Shown in pieces: positions 11,493-23,200 of a stretch of DNA of 64,000 bases. How positions within the stretch are numbered: the stretch's first letter is position 1; each line of letters opens with the position of its first letter. A program made the position numbers and the translations under genes. This DNA comes from Cochliopodium minus. Lineage: Eukaryota > Discosea > Himatismenida > Cochliopodiidae. Below the pieces are notes generated by a model, which made no database searches, was not told the origin of the DNA, and saw nothing but the letters and a program-made list of their open reading frames with translations. The DNA lies in the NCBI GenBank assembly GCA_024220525.1, contig JAMYWO010000002.1, forward strand, positions 245,432-309,431. The letters run 5' to 3'.

Positions 11493-12174
11493 ATGAACGA
11501 AAAATCATCAAAGAAAAGAAAATTTATACAAGAGAACAAAGAAATAGAGAATTTATCCACCAATTCAAACAATGGAGACGATGAAGCTCAGATAATATTA
11601 TCCCTACATTATTATTTTGGTATGCGAGTCAAGATAGATCTCATAAAGGCGAAGAAATGGTGCTTGAAAAGCGCAGAGAAACAAAATAGGGTTGCTTTGG
11701 GAATAAAGAATTTTGTGGGATGGAATATCTTGGTTGATAATAAAAAGGCACTCGAATATTTTAATGAACATTTAGATATGGGTAAATGATAAAGGGGTAT
11801 TAAAACATATTCAAAGAAATATTTTGTTGGACAAAATATATTAAGACAAATATATCTTATAAATATCAATTGTTTAATAATCAAAGAATATATAAACAAA
11901 AAGAATATATTAACAAAAATTTTCAAACATATATTTTCATATGAATTTATAATTTATATAATTTATATAATGGCGCCATATTTCGATTTCATTGATTATG
12001 TTTAAATTGAAGTGTTGATAATCTCAATTTTTTTTTTAGATAAAGAACACAAGAGAAAAGATACTTCTTTTGCATTATTTATGGTGGCTTTCTTCCATTT
12101 TAATGGAATAGAAATGGAACAGAACTACAAAAAGGCGTTTGAGTTCTTTCAAATAGCTTCTGAACTTGGAAATA
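11493..12174 (+). CDS. Sel1-like repeat protein, 3' end missing
   Basis: Exon 11493-11781 and exon 12040-12174 join in phase. The N-terminus is basic and low in complexity. Then come Sel1-like (SLR) units: AQIILSLHYYFGMRVKIDL followed by KAKKWCLKSAEKQNRVAL, and ALFMVAFFHFNGIEM followed by YKKAFEFFQIASELGN. Each has the A-x-x-x-L-G/Y-x-x-Y-x-x-G spacing and the KA-x-x-(W/F) helix of the family. SLR proteins are scaffolds, for example Hrd3/SEL1L, but this one is too short to assign. After 12174 (GT at 12175) the next recognisable coding sequence belongs to a polygalacturonase in an incompatible phase, so the Sel1 protein appears to lose its C-terminal repeats at the T-rich tract that follows. 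Confidence 0.7.
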
Positions 12175-12334
12175 GTAAAAAAAAGTTATTATATTATTTT
12201 AAGTTTTAATTTTTATTTTAAGTTTTTATTTTTATTTTTATTTTTATTTTTATTTTTATTTTTATTTTTATTTTTATTTTTATTTTTATTTTTTTTTTAA
12301 ATTGATTTCATTTTTACTTTAAATTTTTTAAAAG
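12175..12334. repeat. (TTTTTA)n tract between two truncated genes
   Basis: This 160-base stretch is dominated by about ten TTTTTA units. It lies where the Sel1 gene loses its end and the polygalacturonase lacks its beginning, so it is a candidate for a collapsed or chimeric assembly join as well as for a real deletion. Confidence 0.6.
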
Positions 12335-13383
12335 ATGCAACTTGGATGGAATAGATCCTACCAATGTGGAAAACTTGGAAATAACAAACTCAATCATTCA
12401 CTCTGGAGATGATTGTGTCGCAATTAAAGAAGGATGTAACAACGTCTTTGTTGCTAATATAACAGCACAAAGGTAAATTTTTTAACAAAAAATTTTTTTT
12501 TTTAATAAAATCGTGCATATTCATTTTTATTTCTTTTGTGGTTTATTTATTGCAATTTTTCCAATTATTTTTTATTTTTATTTTTTTAAATTTTTTTAAT
12601 TCATTTTATTTTTATTTTTTTTTTTATTTTTATTTTTTGATTTTTTGATTTTTTTTTATTTTTATTTTGGATTTAGTGGTCACGGTTTCTCTATCGGATC
12701 TATTAATAAGGGTAATGTTTCCAACGTTTTTTTCCACAACATAACTATGAATCCCCAAAACGACGGTTTCTTTGAGAACGGAGGTAATTTTCTTTTTCAA
12801 AAAAAAAATTAAAAAAAATTTTCAAATTTATTTTGTTATCAATTTTAATTCTTTCATATTTTTATAATTTTTTTTTTTTATTATTTTTTTAGATTTTTAT
12901 CTTTTTATTGATCTTTTATTTTTATTTGTTACTCAATTAATTTTTTTTTAAAATTTAGCAAGGATAAAGACCTGGGAAAAGGGCGTCGGAGAAATTGTTA
13001 ATATCACTTATAACCAATTCTACACTAACCAAGTTCACAACCCCATTATAGGTAAAAAAAAAAATGATAATTGAACTTTTAAATTTTTAATATAACTTTT
13101 AATTTGTTAATTTTTTTAATTTTGAATTTAATTTTTAACTTTTAATTTGTGTTAATTTTTTTAATTTTTTTCATTTTTTTAAAGTTCAAACGAACTATAC
13201 TGACTTGGAGGATTCACATTTACTTGAGTTGGATAGAAAACTTTCACTTGACTTACTTGGAAGACTCAGAAGAGATCCTACCCTTTTCGTACCTCCTTCT
13301 GTGGTTCCTCTCCTCAAAAGGCATCTTCTCAAAAAGAACAAAGCTGTAAAAATTTTGAAAAAATTTTGAAAAAAAAAAATAAA

Positions 13384-13414
<31 letters not shown>

Positions 13415-13662
13415 AAATATTGAAAAAAATTTTCTTTAAAAAATAGGCAACATCAGTATGGATACATGATATTTTTTTCAACCAAGTCAAAAGTACCAAT
13501 TCTCCTAGTGCTGCCACCATTACTTGTTTGCCTCAAAACGATTGCATCAACTTTTTGTTTCAAAACATTCTCTTGGATGTCAACATCACTTGCAAAGGTG
13601 TCTCTGGAAAGTCTGTCCTTCCTCTTTCTCCTCAAAGTGTTGCTAATTGTTTGGGAAAATGA
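12335..13662 (+). CDS. Polygalacturonase, glycoside hydrolase family 28 (N-terminal part missing)
   Basis: GH28 enzymes hydrolyse alpha-1,4-galacturonan of pectin and are usually secreted. Exons 12335-12472, 12677-12783, 12959-13051, 13185-13345 and 13447-13662 form one frame. All four family motifs are present in order: NLDG (N-x-D), SGDDCVAIK with the catalytic Asp pair, SGHGFSIGS with the His, and ARIKTW with the Arg-Ile-Lys. The usual HNPIIVQTNY follows them. About 275 residues remain, whereas family members usually have 350-450, because everything before NLDG is absent, including any signal peptide. The C-terminal Cys residues fit the family disulphides. The visible part has no stop or frame break. 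In a protist such a gene could come by lateral transfer from bacteria or fungi, but that needs a tree. The upstream tract may be an assembly collapse. Confidence 0.85.
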
Positions 13663-13781
13663 AATATTGTTTTTTAAACAAAAAAAACTTAATCAAATAA
13701 AATCTTGTTTTTTCAATTCTTTTTTATTTATTTATTTATTTTGGATGAAATTTCAAAAATAAATTAATAAATAAAAAAAAA

Positions 13782-14248
13782 ATGGAAAAGATTAAAGAAA
13801 AGAATAAAAAAAGAAAATTTGATAAAGAGGAAGAAGTTGAAAAATCTATTTGTATTGTATCGAGGATAGATTCATTGGAGAAAGCACCCGATCAAGTATT
13901 GAAATTCATCATCCAAATCCAAAATCAAAGGATAAACAGATTGGAGAAAGAATTGAGGGAAATAAAAAATACAATGGAAAATATAACAATTGATGAAAAT
14001 ATTTTATGTTGTTTTTGCTACATACAAAAACTTGGTAAAATTTTCATAAACTCTAAAAAATTTCACTCATTATAATACTCCTAACTTTAGAATTCCAAGT
14101 ATTTATGTGCAGCACTTGTGATTCGTATCACTGTCTTTCTTGTTCTAAAAATTTGAATTGTTCCAAGTGCGGTTTATTATTTGGGGAAGGATGTACAGAA
14201 GATGAAGAAAAAAGATATTGCCTTAATTGTAATGAGATGGACAATTAG
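13782..14248 (+). CDS. Coiled-coil protein with a C-terminal Cys-rich zinc-binding domain
   Basis: Exon 13782-14034 and exon 14091-14248 join in phase, giving about 136 residues. The N-terminus is Lys/Glu-rich, followed by a short heptad-like helix (IQNQRINRLEKELREIKN). The C-terminal 60 residues hold cysteine pairs CCFC, CSTC, CLSC, CSKC and CLNC, plus a Cys before the last pair and one His in YHC. Such spacing would bind two or three zinc ions in a RING-, B-box- or zinc-ribbon-like fold. I cannot assign the family. It lies next to the RCC1-RING-TRAF gene, converging with it. Confidence 0.6.
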
Positions 14249-14369
14249 CTTAATAATTTGATTGTTATGTTTGAAGAGGATAAGGAAATGATTGTGAAGA
14301 TCAAAATATAAAATTGTGAATAAAAAATAAATAATTTAATAAAAAAAAAAATTTCTTTTTTCTTTTTTT

Positions 14370-17300
14370 TCAAAAAGTGAATTCACTCTCAAGTTTATCA
14401 AACTGTGACAAAAGAAACAAAATGTATTCCTTCAGATTGTTTTTGTCATAATGGAGAGAAAAGGTACAGTCAATTTGATGCATGTAAAGGTCATTCTTAG
14501 AGGATGTTTTGAAACCTATCAAAAAAAATAATAAATTTAATAAAAAAAATAAAATAAAAAAATAAAAATGAGAGAAAAAATTCTATTTTAATTTTTACCA
14601 CAACCTAATTGAGAACCTTTACAATGAATCTCTTTCGGGGTAGAATTGATTATGATTTTATGATCCCCATCTATTTTGTCACCTAAGTAATTAAAGTTCT
14701 TGAAGGAATTGGCGTTGATGTTTATATTCTTCTCCTTGAACTCCTTCAGCATTTTCTCGTTGAGTTCCTTGTTTTCCGTTACTTTACCCCCTCTGCAATG
14801 TGGACAAATATCATCAAATAAAACACAAGATTTACAGCTATTTTTAAAGCAACCAGAAGCTGATAAAAAATTAAAAACAAAAAAAAAAATTACAAAAATT
14901 TCAAAAAAAATGAAATAAAAAACTTTCAAAAAATCCAATGAAAATATTAAATATAAATTTTTGAAACAAAAATTTGATTAGAAAAAATTAAATAAAATAA
15001 AAAGAATAAAAAATTTAATTTTTGATTTTTCAAAGAAATAATTATTACCACAATATTGGGGATCACTCAAAACTTTTAAACAACTCACACAATAAAAAGA
15101 AGAATCCAAATTTTCACTCAGATCGATCACCAAATTGTCCTTGTTCTTATACTTTTCCATCCTCTCGTTTTTTTGTGTTTCGTATAGTTTTTGTAACTTG
15201 AAGAATTTGTCCCTTATTTCCTGGTTAGATTTCTCCTCAAAAATTTCTTTTTGGAAGCTGAATGGTTTTCTGTTTTGATCCTTCGGAACTATTAAATTTT
15301 TTTAAAAAAATAAAAAATGATAAAAACAAAAAATTAAAAAAAAGTAAAAATTCAAAATCAAAATAAAAATAACAATAAAAAAAATAAAAAAAATAAAAAT
15401 AAAAATAAAAATATAAAACTAAAAATAAATAAAAATAAAAATAAAAACAAAAATAAAAAAATAAAAATAAAATAAAATAAAATAAAAATAAAATACAATA
15501 AAATAAAATACAATAAAAATAAAAAAAATAAAATAAAATAAAATAAATAAAATAAAATAAAAATAAAATACAATAAAAAAAAAATTAACTTAAATTAAAT
15601 AAAAATAAAAAATAAAAAAAAAATTCAAAAAAAAGATAAAAAAATAAATTTAAATTGGAAATTAAATTTAAAAAAAATTCTACCTAATGAATATGACCTC
15701 GGCTTACTTGAGGGTTGTTTGAATAAGACGTTGGAAATACCAGTAGAAGAAAGGGCAGAGTTTTTAAAAATTTTCTTTTGGAAAGAGAGGGTACTGGCCA
15801 GCCTAGGAAACTTTTTGTTGAATTCAAACTCGTGATCTTCGGGGATTTTTTGGTTGTTGATGAAAATGGTGGGATGTTTCTTTTGTTCCGCTTTTAAAGT
15901 TTTTTCTTCTTTATTTCGAAACTCTTCTTTATTACGTAAAACATCTTCTTTATTACTTAAAACTTCTCCTTTATTATTTAAAACTTCTTCTTTATTATTT
16001 AAAACTTTTTTTTCTTCTTTTTCTTCTTCTTCTTTGTAGTTTTCCTCTTCCTCTTCGTGAATTTCTTCTTCTATATTGTGATTGCAATTGTTTTGTAAGA
16101 ACATTTTCCTTTTTGAATGGATGATTGGCTTCATAAACGAGATATCCAATTTGTCACTAACACATTTTTGTTTAAATGTTTTAAATAATATTTTGTTTTT
16201 TTAAAAAAAAAAAATTTTCTACCCTGTCCCCAATTGTCCAAATTTATTTCCTTTTTTTTTTTAAAAAAAAAAAATAATTAAAATTACTTCAAAAAATAAA
16301 ATTAATTATCCACCTCCACATGCAAAAAAAATTTCTTCATTTCCTTCTTCTTGTTTAAAAAAAGGGTTGAAAAAACTTTTGACCAAAAATTTTTGTGAAT
16401 TATCATTTACTCTTTGTTGCCATTGTATGTGTAGAACCAGCAGAAACCATATCAACGTCCTTTGTATAGACAAAAAAAAAAAAGAAAAAAAAAATAATGA
16501 GAAAGTTTATTTAAAAATGAAAAAAATTAACAAAGATTGAATTGTGAAAAAAAAAAAAAAAAAAATTTACTTTCATAACAAGTTCTGGATTGAAAAGGTT
16601 CTTTGTATGACCATGTCCAAGTTGCCCAAAAACATTTCTTCCGCAAGAATACAAATCTCCGTTTGACATCAATACGAGGGTATGAGAGCCACCACTTTGA
16701 ACCAACTTGAACTCTGGGTCCACAGAAGTCCATATTATTTTTGGCGTTTCCACTTTCTTGGCGTATTCGTCGCACATCAGTTGTCCATATGCATTCTTAA
16801 AAATTAATTTGAATTAAAAAATTTTTATTAAAGTTTCTTTAATATTTTATAAAAAAAAATTCACTTGAACCAAAAAATTTCCGCCCATAAAAATATTTTT
16901 ACCCAACCAAAACCTATCAGATCATTTTCTTTTAAATTTTTTTTTAAAAAAAATTTATTTTCATAAATCATTTTTTTTTGATAACGATTTACTCTTGACC
17001 AAGATAGTGTGCCACCTTCCACAACTGATCCAAAATATTTCTCTATCCCTCAATAAATAACTCAACTTTTTACGATTCTCCGTTTTGTGAAAACCTAATT
17101 GATGTTCTTCGTTTCTCCCACAAGTATAAATACATCCATCATCTTCCAATATTTTTATTTAAAATAAAAAAAATAAAAAAAAAATTTTTTTTTTATTAAT
17201 ACTCTTCATCACTACACTATGATATCCTCCACATGCAAACATAGAAACATGTGAAGTTATGTATTCAGGAGTGTTTCTGTCTTCATAATTTCCGATTCCT

Positions 17301-18067
17301 AGTTGCCCGTAATCATTCCTACCCATACCTTTTGATTATAATTAAAATCTAGGAATATAAAAATCAAAAAAATATTTTACCATACAAACATCTGTCCTCT
17401 TAATTTTATTTTAATTTCATAAATTTCTTTCATTAATTTTTTTTTTTTTACTTTTCAGTATTAATGCAAAATGACCCCCACATGCCACATTTATCACTTC
17501 ATTAGTTATGAAAGTAGGATTTGTAATATTGATATTATTCCCTATCCCAAGTTGACCATAAATATTCTCGCCAAATCCAAATATTTCAAGATCCTCTATT
17601 TAAAATAAAAATTGAGGTAAGCAGGCTTTAAACGAAAAAGATTTTTAACCATCCAAAATGATTGTGAAATAGGATCCACATGCCACCCCTTTTATTTTGT
17701 CTATGTTCATCAACTTTGTTGGTGTTAATAAGTTCTGTTCTCCCATTCCTAATTGTCCTGATGATCATCAAATTCAATTTTAATTTAAATAAATTAGAAA
17801 GCAAATCATATTTTTACCTGAATCTCCTAATTAATTGAAAGAAATTATTTTGAATTTTAATCATTCAGTATCATTTTTGAATTTTTTGCTTTTTACCTAA
17901 TCCCCACACAATTATATCTTAGATAAGAAAGAATAAATGAAATATTAATGATTGTTATAAGATCAGCAGTATACCTCCATTGTCTATTTTCAAAAGAAAA
18001 AATAATAAATAAATTAATCTTTGATAAAGAAGATATCACCTTCAAATATACAAGAGTGGAAAGACAT
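14370..18067 (-). CDS. RCC1-repeat protein with C-terminal RING and TRAF-type zinc finger
   Basis: Many small exons form one gene from the ATG at 18067 to the TGA at 14370-14372. The N-terminal half has about six RCC1 blades, for example GQLGMGEQNLLTPTKL, VACGSYFTIILDG, GQLGIGNYEDRNTPEYI and CGRNVFGQLGHGHTKN. The blade GGNKFGQLGTGDK joins in phase to a Glu/Lys-rich linker (about 16149-15690). Next come a RING-like cysteine array (FYCVSCLKVLSDPQYC, then CKSC and CPHC) and a TRAF-type finger (CKGSQLGCGFKTSS, then YMHQIDC). RING-TRAF architecture indicates an E3 ubiquitin ligase (family knowledge), with the propeller as a likely substrate or GTPase binder (inference). Two exons are 9 nt long (17976-17984, 17818-17826). 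Phases agree at the junctions I checked, but the RCC1-to-RING link rests on splicing inference. Confidence 0.7.
15356..15600. repeat. AAAAT/AAAATA microsatellite in an intron
   Basis: About 245 bases of AAAAT-type units fill an intron of the RCC1-RING gene. Open frames across it are composition artefacts. Confidence 0.7.
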
Positions 18068-18298
18068 TTTGATTGATAATATTATTCTTTGAATAAATAT
18101 TTTAAAAGTGTTTATATTTGAAATTTTTATGAATTTTCACCAAATTTTTTTTTATATTTTTTATAATATTTTACGAGTTTTGTTTCAACTCCCTTTTTGG
18201 AATCAATATCCAAATTAGATTTAAATGTTTAAAAGTAGTGAAATTCATTATTTTTGGAGTCTATAATGAGCCGAAAATAAAAAAAAAAAAAATTTTAT
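18068..18298. other. Short intergenic gap
   Basis: This gap contains the 3' end of the DHHC gene and the promoter of the RCC1-RING gene. It is A/T-rich with an A-run near 18280. No motif is evident. Confidence 0.4.
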
Positions 18299-19660
18299 TT
18301 AACAAGTATAATATCTGTTGTTAAAGATGGTTTCTTTTTCATTTTTTTTGTATAAAGGATCAGAACAATTCTTGATGTTTTTTGAGTAACTGTCCTCTTC
18401 AAATTCTTTGAGTTCAGAAGGACTCATGAAAGCAAAAGTGGAAATATTTTTTAAAACTCCAACATCAAAAGGATTCATATCTTCATTACAATCCTTGAGA
18501 TAAAAGGTTTTTTCCTTTCTTGCAAATTCGTAAGTAGTTTGGTTTGTCATCACAAGGTAAAAATGAAATAGACAAAGCCCAAGAGTAAGAATAACAAGCA
18601 ATGAAACTAAAGAAATATACAAAATTTTATTTGATATATTGAACCTAAACCTTCCTTTTTTTACCTGTGAAATAGAAATATATCCTTATTGCATTGAAAT
18701 AGACCCAATAAATTATCTTTAAAAATTATTTTTAATATATAAATTAGAATTTAAACTCTTTACATTTAACGGAAATTCACAGTCTGGCATTTGTATGAAC
18801 CCGCAATAAGAAAAACAATACAGTGACTAGTTTTAAAAATTAATTAAATTTTTTGTTGTTAATTTTTTTGATTTTTTACCCAGCTACAAATAATACTTTG
18901 CTTTATTTCCAAATTAAATTGTTCACATAATAAATCCAAAAATTCTCACCGTAAAACAAAACAGAATAAAGAATTTATGGTTATTTAAACCCACCTAAAT
19001 ATATTTACAATAATTAAAAAAAAAAAAAAAATTAAAAGTTAAAGTTTGTTTTCTAACACAAGTCCCAATGAACCTTTAAAAACTATTAAATAACTCTTTT
19101 TTCAGATATATATTATATATTTCAATTACCAACAATGATGATCAAAGCGATAAGAGCATTTATTACAATATTTACAATGATGAGCTAAATAAAATCAAAA
19201 TTAAAAATAATTTTTCCAAAATTTTTGAAAATTGAAACCTCTCAATTCTAATTTATCTATTCCACATTTTCCACATTTATCCAAATCAATCTTTTTATAT
19301 TCTTTATAATCATACGTACTCTCCATCTTGATCATATCTTCATTGCTATAATTTGTTCTTGGGTTCATATGACCTGGTCCCCTCGTAGATATCTTTAAAT
19401 TTATTTGATTAAATTTTAGCAAATTAGGGATTTTTACAAATATTTCTTACTTCAAAGAATATATATACAACAGAAAGAAATATGGTGGTATATTTGATTA
19501 TATTATAGTCTCCAGACATCCAATTTTGTCTTATTAAAGTATCGTAAACAAATAATAAATAGAAATACCAAATATTCCCAAAATACACGAAATATTTTGT
19601 ATATTTGAATGCCAAATTTGTACAAAAAGAAACAACACTTCCATCTCCAAAAATATCCAT
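18299..19660 (-). CDS. DHHC-type protein S-palmitoyltransferase
   Basis: The enzyme attaches palmitate to protein cysteines at Golgi, ER or plasma membranes. The start is the ATG at 19660. Two N-terminal membrane segments (YFVYFGNIWYFYLLFVYDTL, then IIKYTTIFLSVVYIFFE) precede the zinc-binding DHHC-CRD. That domain shows KCGKCGIDKLELRG, then AHHCKYCNKCSYRFDHHC (the DHHC catalytic Cys), then WFIGTCVGLNNHKFFILF. Later exons add two more membrane stretches, the TTxE motif (NQTTYEF) and an NPFDVGVLKNI sequence matching the family's C-terminal NPxxxG element. Everything needed for catalysis is visible. The exons are small with introns of 50-110 nt. The stop is at 18299-18301. Confidence 0.9.
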
Positions 19661-20212
19661 AATCTTCAGTTATTTATCAAACAAATTTTTTTATATTTTT
19701 GAAAAGATATAAGAATAATGAAATCAAAATCGAGAAAGAATAAATTTAAGAAATGTGAATACAAATCATTGTTTATCTTTAAGTTTTGCAAAATAATTTG
19801 AATAATTTTTTGTGTTACTTAATCATTATTAATTTGAAAGAAATCTTTTATAACTTTGAATTCTTTTTCAAAGGAGATACAATTGTTAACAAGTTTATTA
19901 AAAGAAAAGCATAATTTCGCTTTATATAAATATAAAAAATTATCATAAATAAAAAATAGCAAGGATCTTTATGAAATCTATCTTTTTTTAAATAATTTAA
20001 TTTTAAAAGCAAGCTATCTTGTTTAATAAAAGAAATTTTTATTCAATTACTGTAAAATAAAATATTTATTGTATTCAGTGTTCTAATTTAAAAAATATGA
20101 AAAAATTTAAAATAAATATTAAAATAAAATAAAAAAAAAAAAAAAATTCTTTCAAGAAAAGAGAAATATTACTGCATATTTTTTCTTTATATCCTGAATA
20201 TAAAAGTTTAAT
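19661..20212. promoter_or_regulatory. Divergent intergenic region
   Basis: The 552 bases separate the DHHC gene (-) from the repeat protein gene (+). The region is strongly A/T-rich and ends in an A-run followed by the leader of the ATG at 20213. It must hold both promoters, but I see no specific sites. Confidence 0.45.
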
Positions 20213-23200
20213 ATGAGTGAAGAAGAGATAGAGATTGAAGTTGAGGAGGAAGTCGAAATTGAAGTTGAGGAAGAAGTAGAAATCGAAGTTGAAGAAGAAG
20301 TTGAGATAGAGGTAGAAGAAGAAGAAGAGGTGGAAGAAGAGGAAACACAAAAAAATACAAAGAATACTGTTGGCAAATTGAATGTAGAAGAAAAATTCAA
20401 TCCCCAATCGAATGAGGTAATAAAAACAAAAACAACAGTGGGAAAATTGGAATCAAAGGAACATGTATTCAAACCATCNNNNNNNNNNNNNNNNNNNNNN
20501 NNNNNNNNNNNNNNNNNNNNNNNNNNNNNNNNNNNNNNNNNNNNNNNNNNNNNNNNNNNNNNNNNNNNNNNNNNNNNNNNNNNNNNNNNNNNNNNNNNNN
20601 NNNNNNNNNNNNNNNNNNNNNNNNNNNNNNNNNNNNNNNNNNNNNNNNNNNNNNNNNNNNNNNNNNNNNNNNNNNNNNNNNNNNNNNNNNNNNNNNNNNN
20701 NNNNNNNNNNNNNNNNNNNNNNNNNNNNNNNNNNNNNNNNNNNNNNNNNNNNNNNNNNNNNNNNNNNNNNNNNNNNNNNNNNNNNAAGGAACATGTATTC
20801 AAACCATCAGAATTAGAAAAGGAAGAAAAAACTGTTGGGAAAATGAATGTTGAAGAAAAATTTAAGGCTGAATCCCAAATTGAAGTCAAAAGAACAGTAG
20901 AACTCCCTCAAACAGTCGGAAAATTGGAATCAAAGGAACATGTATTCAAACCATCAGAATTAGAAAAGGAAGAAAAAACTGTTGGGAAAATGAATGTTGA
21001 AGAAAAATTCAATGCAGAATCTCAAATTGAAGTCAAAAGAACTGTTGAACAACCTCAATCTGTGGGAAAGATGAATGTTGAAGAAAAATTTAAAGCAGAA
21101 TCTCAAATAGAAGTCAAAAAAACAGTAGAACCACCACAATCTGTTGGGAAATTGGAATCAAAGGAACATGTATTCAAACCATCTGAATTAGAAAAGGAAG
21201 AAAAGCAGGTTGGAAAAATGAATGTTGAAGAAAAATTCAAAGCAGAATCTCAAATTGAAGTCAAGAGAACTGTTGAACAACCTCAATCTGTGGGAAAGAT
21301 GAATATTAATGAGAAATTCAAAGCAGAATCCCAAATTGATGTGAAAAGAACAGTTGAACAACCAAAGACGGTTGGTAAATTGGGATTGAATGAGGATGTA
21401 TTCAAACCATCTGAATTGAAGAAAGAAGAAAAACAAGTTGGGAAAATGAATATCAACGAGAAATTCAAAGCAGAATCACAAATTGACGTAAAAAGAACAG
21501 TTGAACAACCAAAGACAGTTGGAAAGATGAATATCAACGAGAAATTCAAAGCAGAATCACAAATCGAAGTGAAAAGAACAGTTGAACAACCAAAAGTTGA
21601 ATCCAAAATCTCAGACAAGATGAGAAGCTTCACCGAAACAAAGACTGTTGAAAGCGAAAAACCAAAGATTTCACTTGAGGATCTTGTCGAGAAAACGGTC
21701 TTTTCTGTTGGAACACAAGAGTTAAAGGAAAGCACCAATTCAACAAATCCTCCAAAATCTACACAAGAAATAAAAACCCAATCAAAGCAAACTACCAAAC
21801 CAATCGAAACAAAACCAAAGCAAGAAACAAAGACAACAGTAGAACATCATGATGCACCTATCCCTGAAGATGATGAAGAAATAATTGAAGAATCTTCCAC
21901 TGTATTTTCAGGAAAGAAAGTGGAGAGTGAAGAGGAGCCTATACCTGAAGATGAAGAAGTAATCGACGATAATAAACCTGTTGAATCCAAACCTACTGGG
22001 ACAAAGTCTACCGTGGGTAAATTGGAAGTAAAAGAGGATGTATTCAAACCATCTGAATTGAAGAAAGAAGAAAAACAAGTTGGAAAAATGAATGTTGAAG
22101 AAAAATTCAAAGCAGAATCTCAAATTGAAATCAAGAAAACTGTTGAACAACCAAAAACAGTTGGAAAGATGAATATCAATGAGAAATTCAAAGCAGAATC
22201 CCAAATCGAAGTCAAAAAGACAGTTGAACAACCAAAGACTGTGGGTAAATTGGGATTGAATGAGGATGTATTCAAACCATCTGAATTGAAGAAAGAAGAA
22301 AAACAAGTTGGGAAAATGAATGTCAACGAGAAATTCAAAGCAGAATCTCAAATTGAAGTCAAGAAAACTGTTGAACAACCAAAGACAGTTGGAAAGATGA
22401 ATATCAATGAGAAATTCAAAGCAGAATCTCAAATTGAAGTGAAAAGAACAGTTGAACAACCAAAAGTTGAATCCAAAATCTCAGACAAGATGAGAAGCTT
22501 CACCGAAACAAAGACTGTTGAAAGCGAAAAACCAAAGCTATCCCTCGAGGATCTTGTCGAGAAAACGGTCTTTTCTGTTGGAACACAAGAGTTGAAAGAA
22601 GGAAATCAAAGAACCTCCCAAACTAGCACTACCACTCTCCAACCCCCAAAATCTACACAAGATAGAAAATCACAAGAAACAAAAACTCAACCAAAACAAA
22701 CAATAAAACAAGAAGTAAAACCTAAACAAGAACCTAAACAAGAGCCCAAACAAGAGCCCAAACAAACTGAAATAAAACCAACAGAAAAAAAGGTAGAACA
22801 CAAAGATGAGCCTATCCCTGAAGATGATGAAATAATCGAAGAATCTCACGCCACTGTTTTTTCAGGAAAGAAGGAGCCAGAAACCCAGGAAGAGCTTCCT
22901 ACTACTCCTTCTCAAAAATACAAAGAAGATGTCTTTGAGGATGATGAGCCTATCGTGGAAGATGATCACATCATCGGATCTACTCCTCAAAAAGGCACCA
23001 AAGAAGAATCTAATGAAACTGAATCAGAAAAGCCAAAGACCACCAAGAAAGTTGTCAAAAAAGTTGTTAAAAAGGTCGTGAAGAAAGTTGTAAAGAAATC
23101 TGATTTGGAAAACAATTCCAAAACTTCTTCTACTGATCTCAACACTTCCACCGAAACCAAACAAGAAGAACCTGTTAAAGTAGAGGAGCCAGAAAACAGT

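Noticed and set aside
11493-13662. A Sel1-polygalacturonase fusion gene
   Set aside because: The exon phases do not match across 12175-12334 and the two families have no known fusion.
15358-15573. A minus-strand frame made of Phe, Leu, Ile and Tyr only
   Set aside because: It is a translation of an AAAAT-type microsatellite inside an intron, not a membrane protein.
20463-20816. Open frames made mostly of X across the large N gap, on both strands
   Set aside because: They are unreadable gap sequence; only the plus-strand repeat protein frame is supported on both sides.
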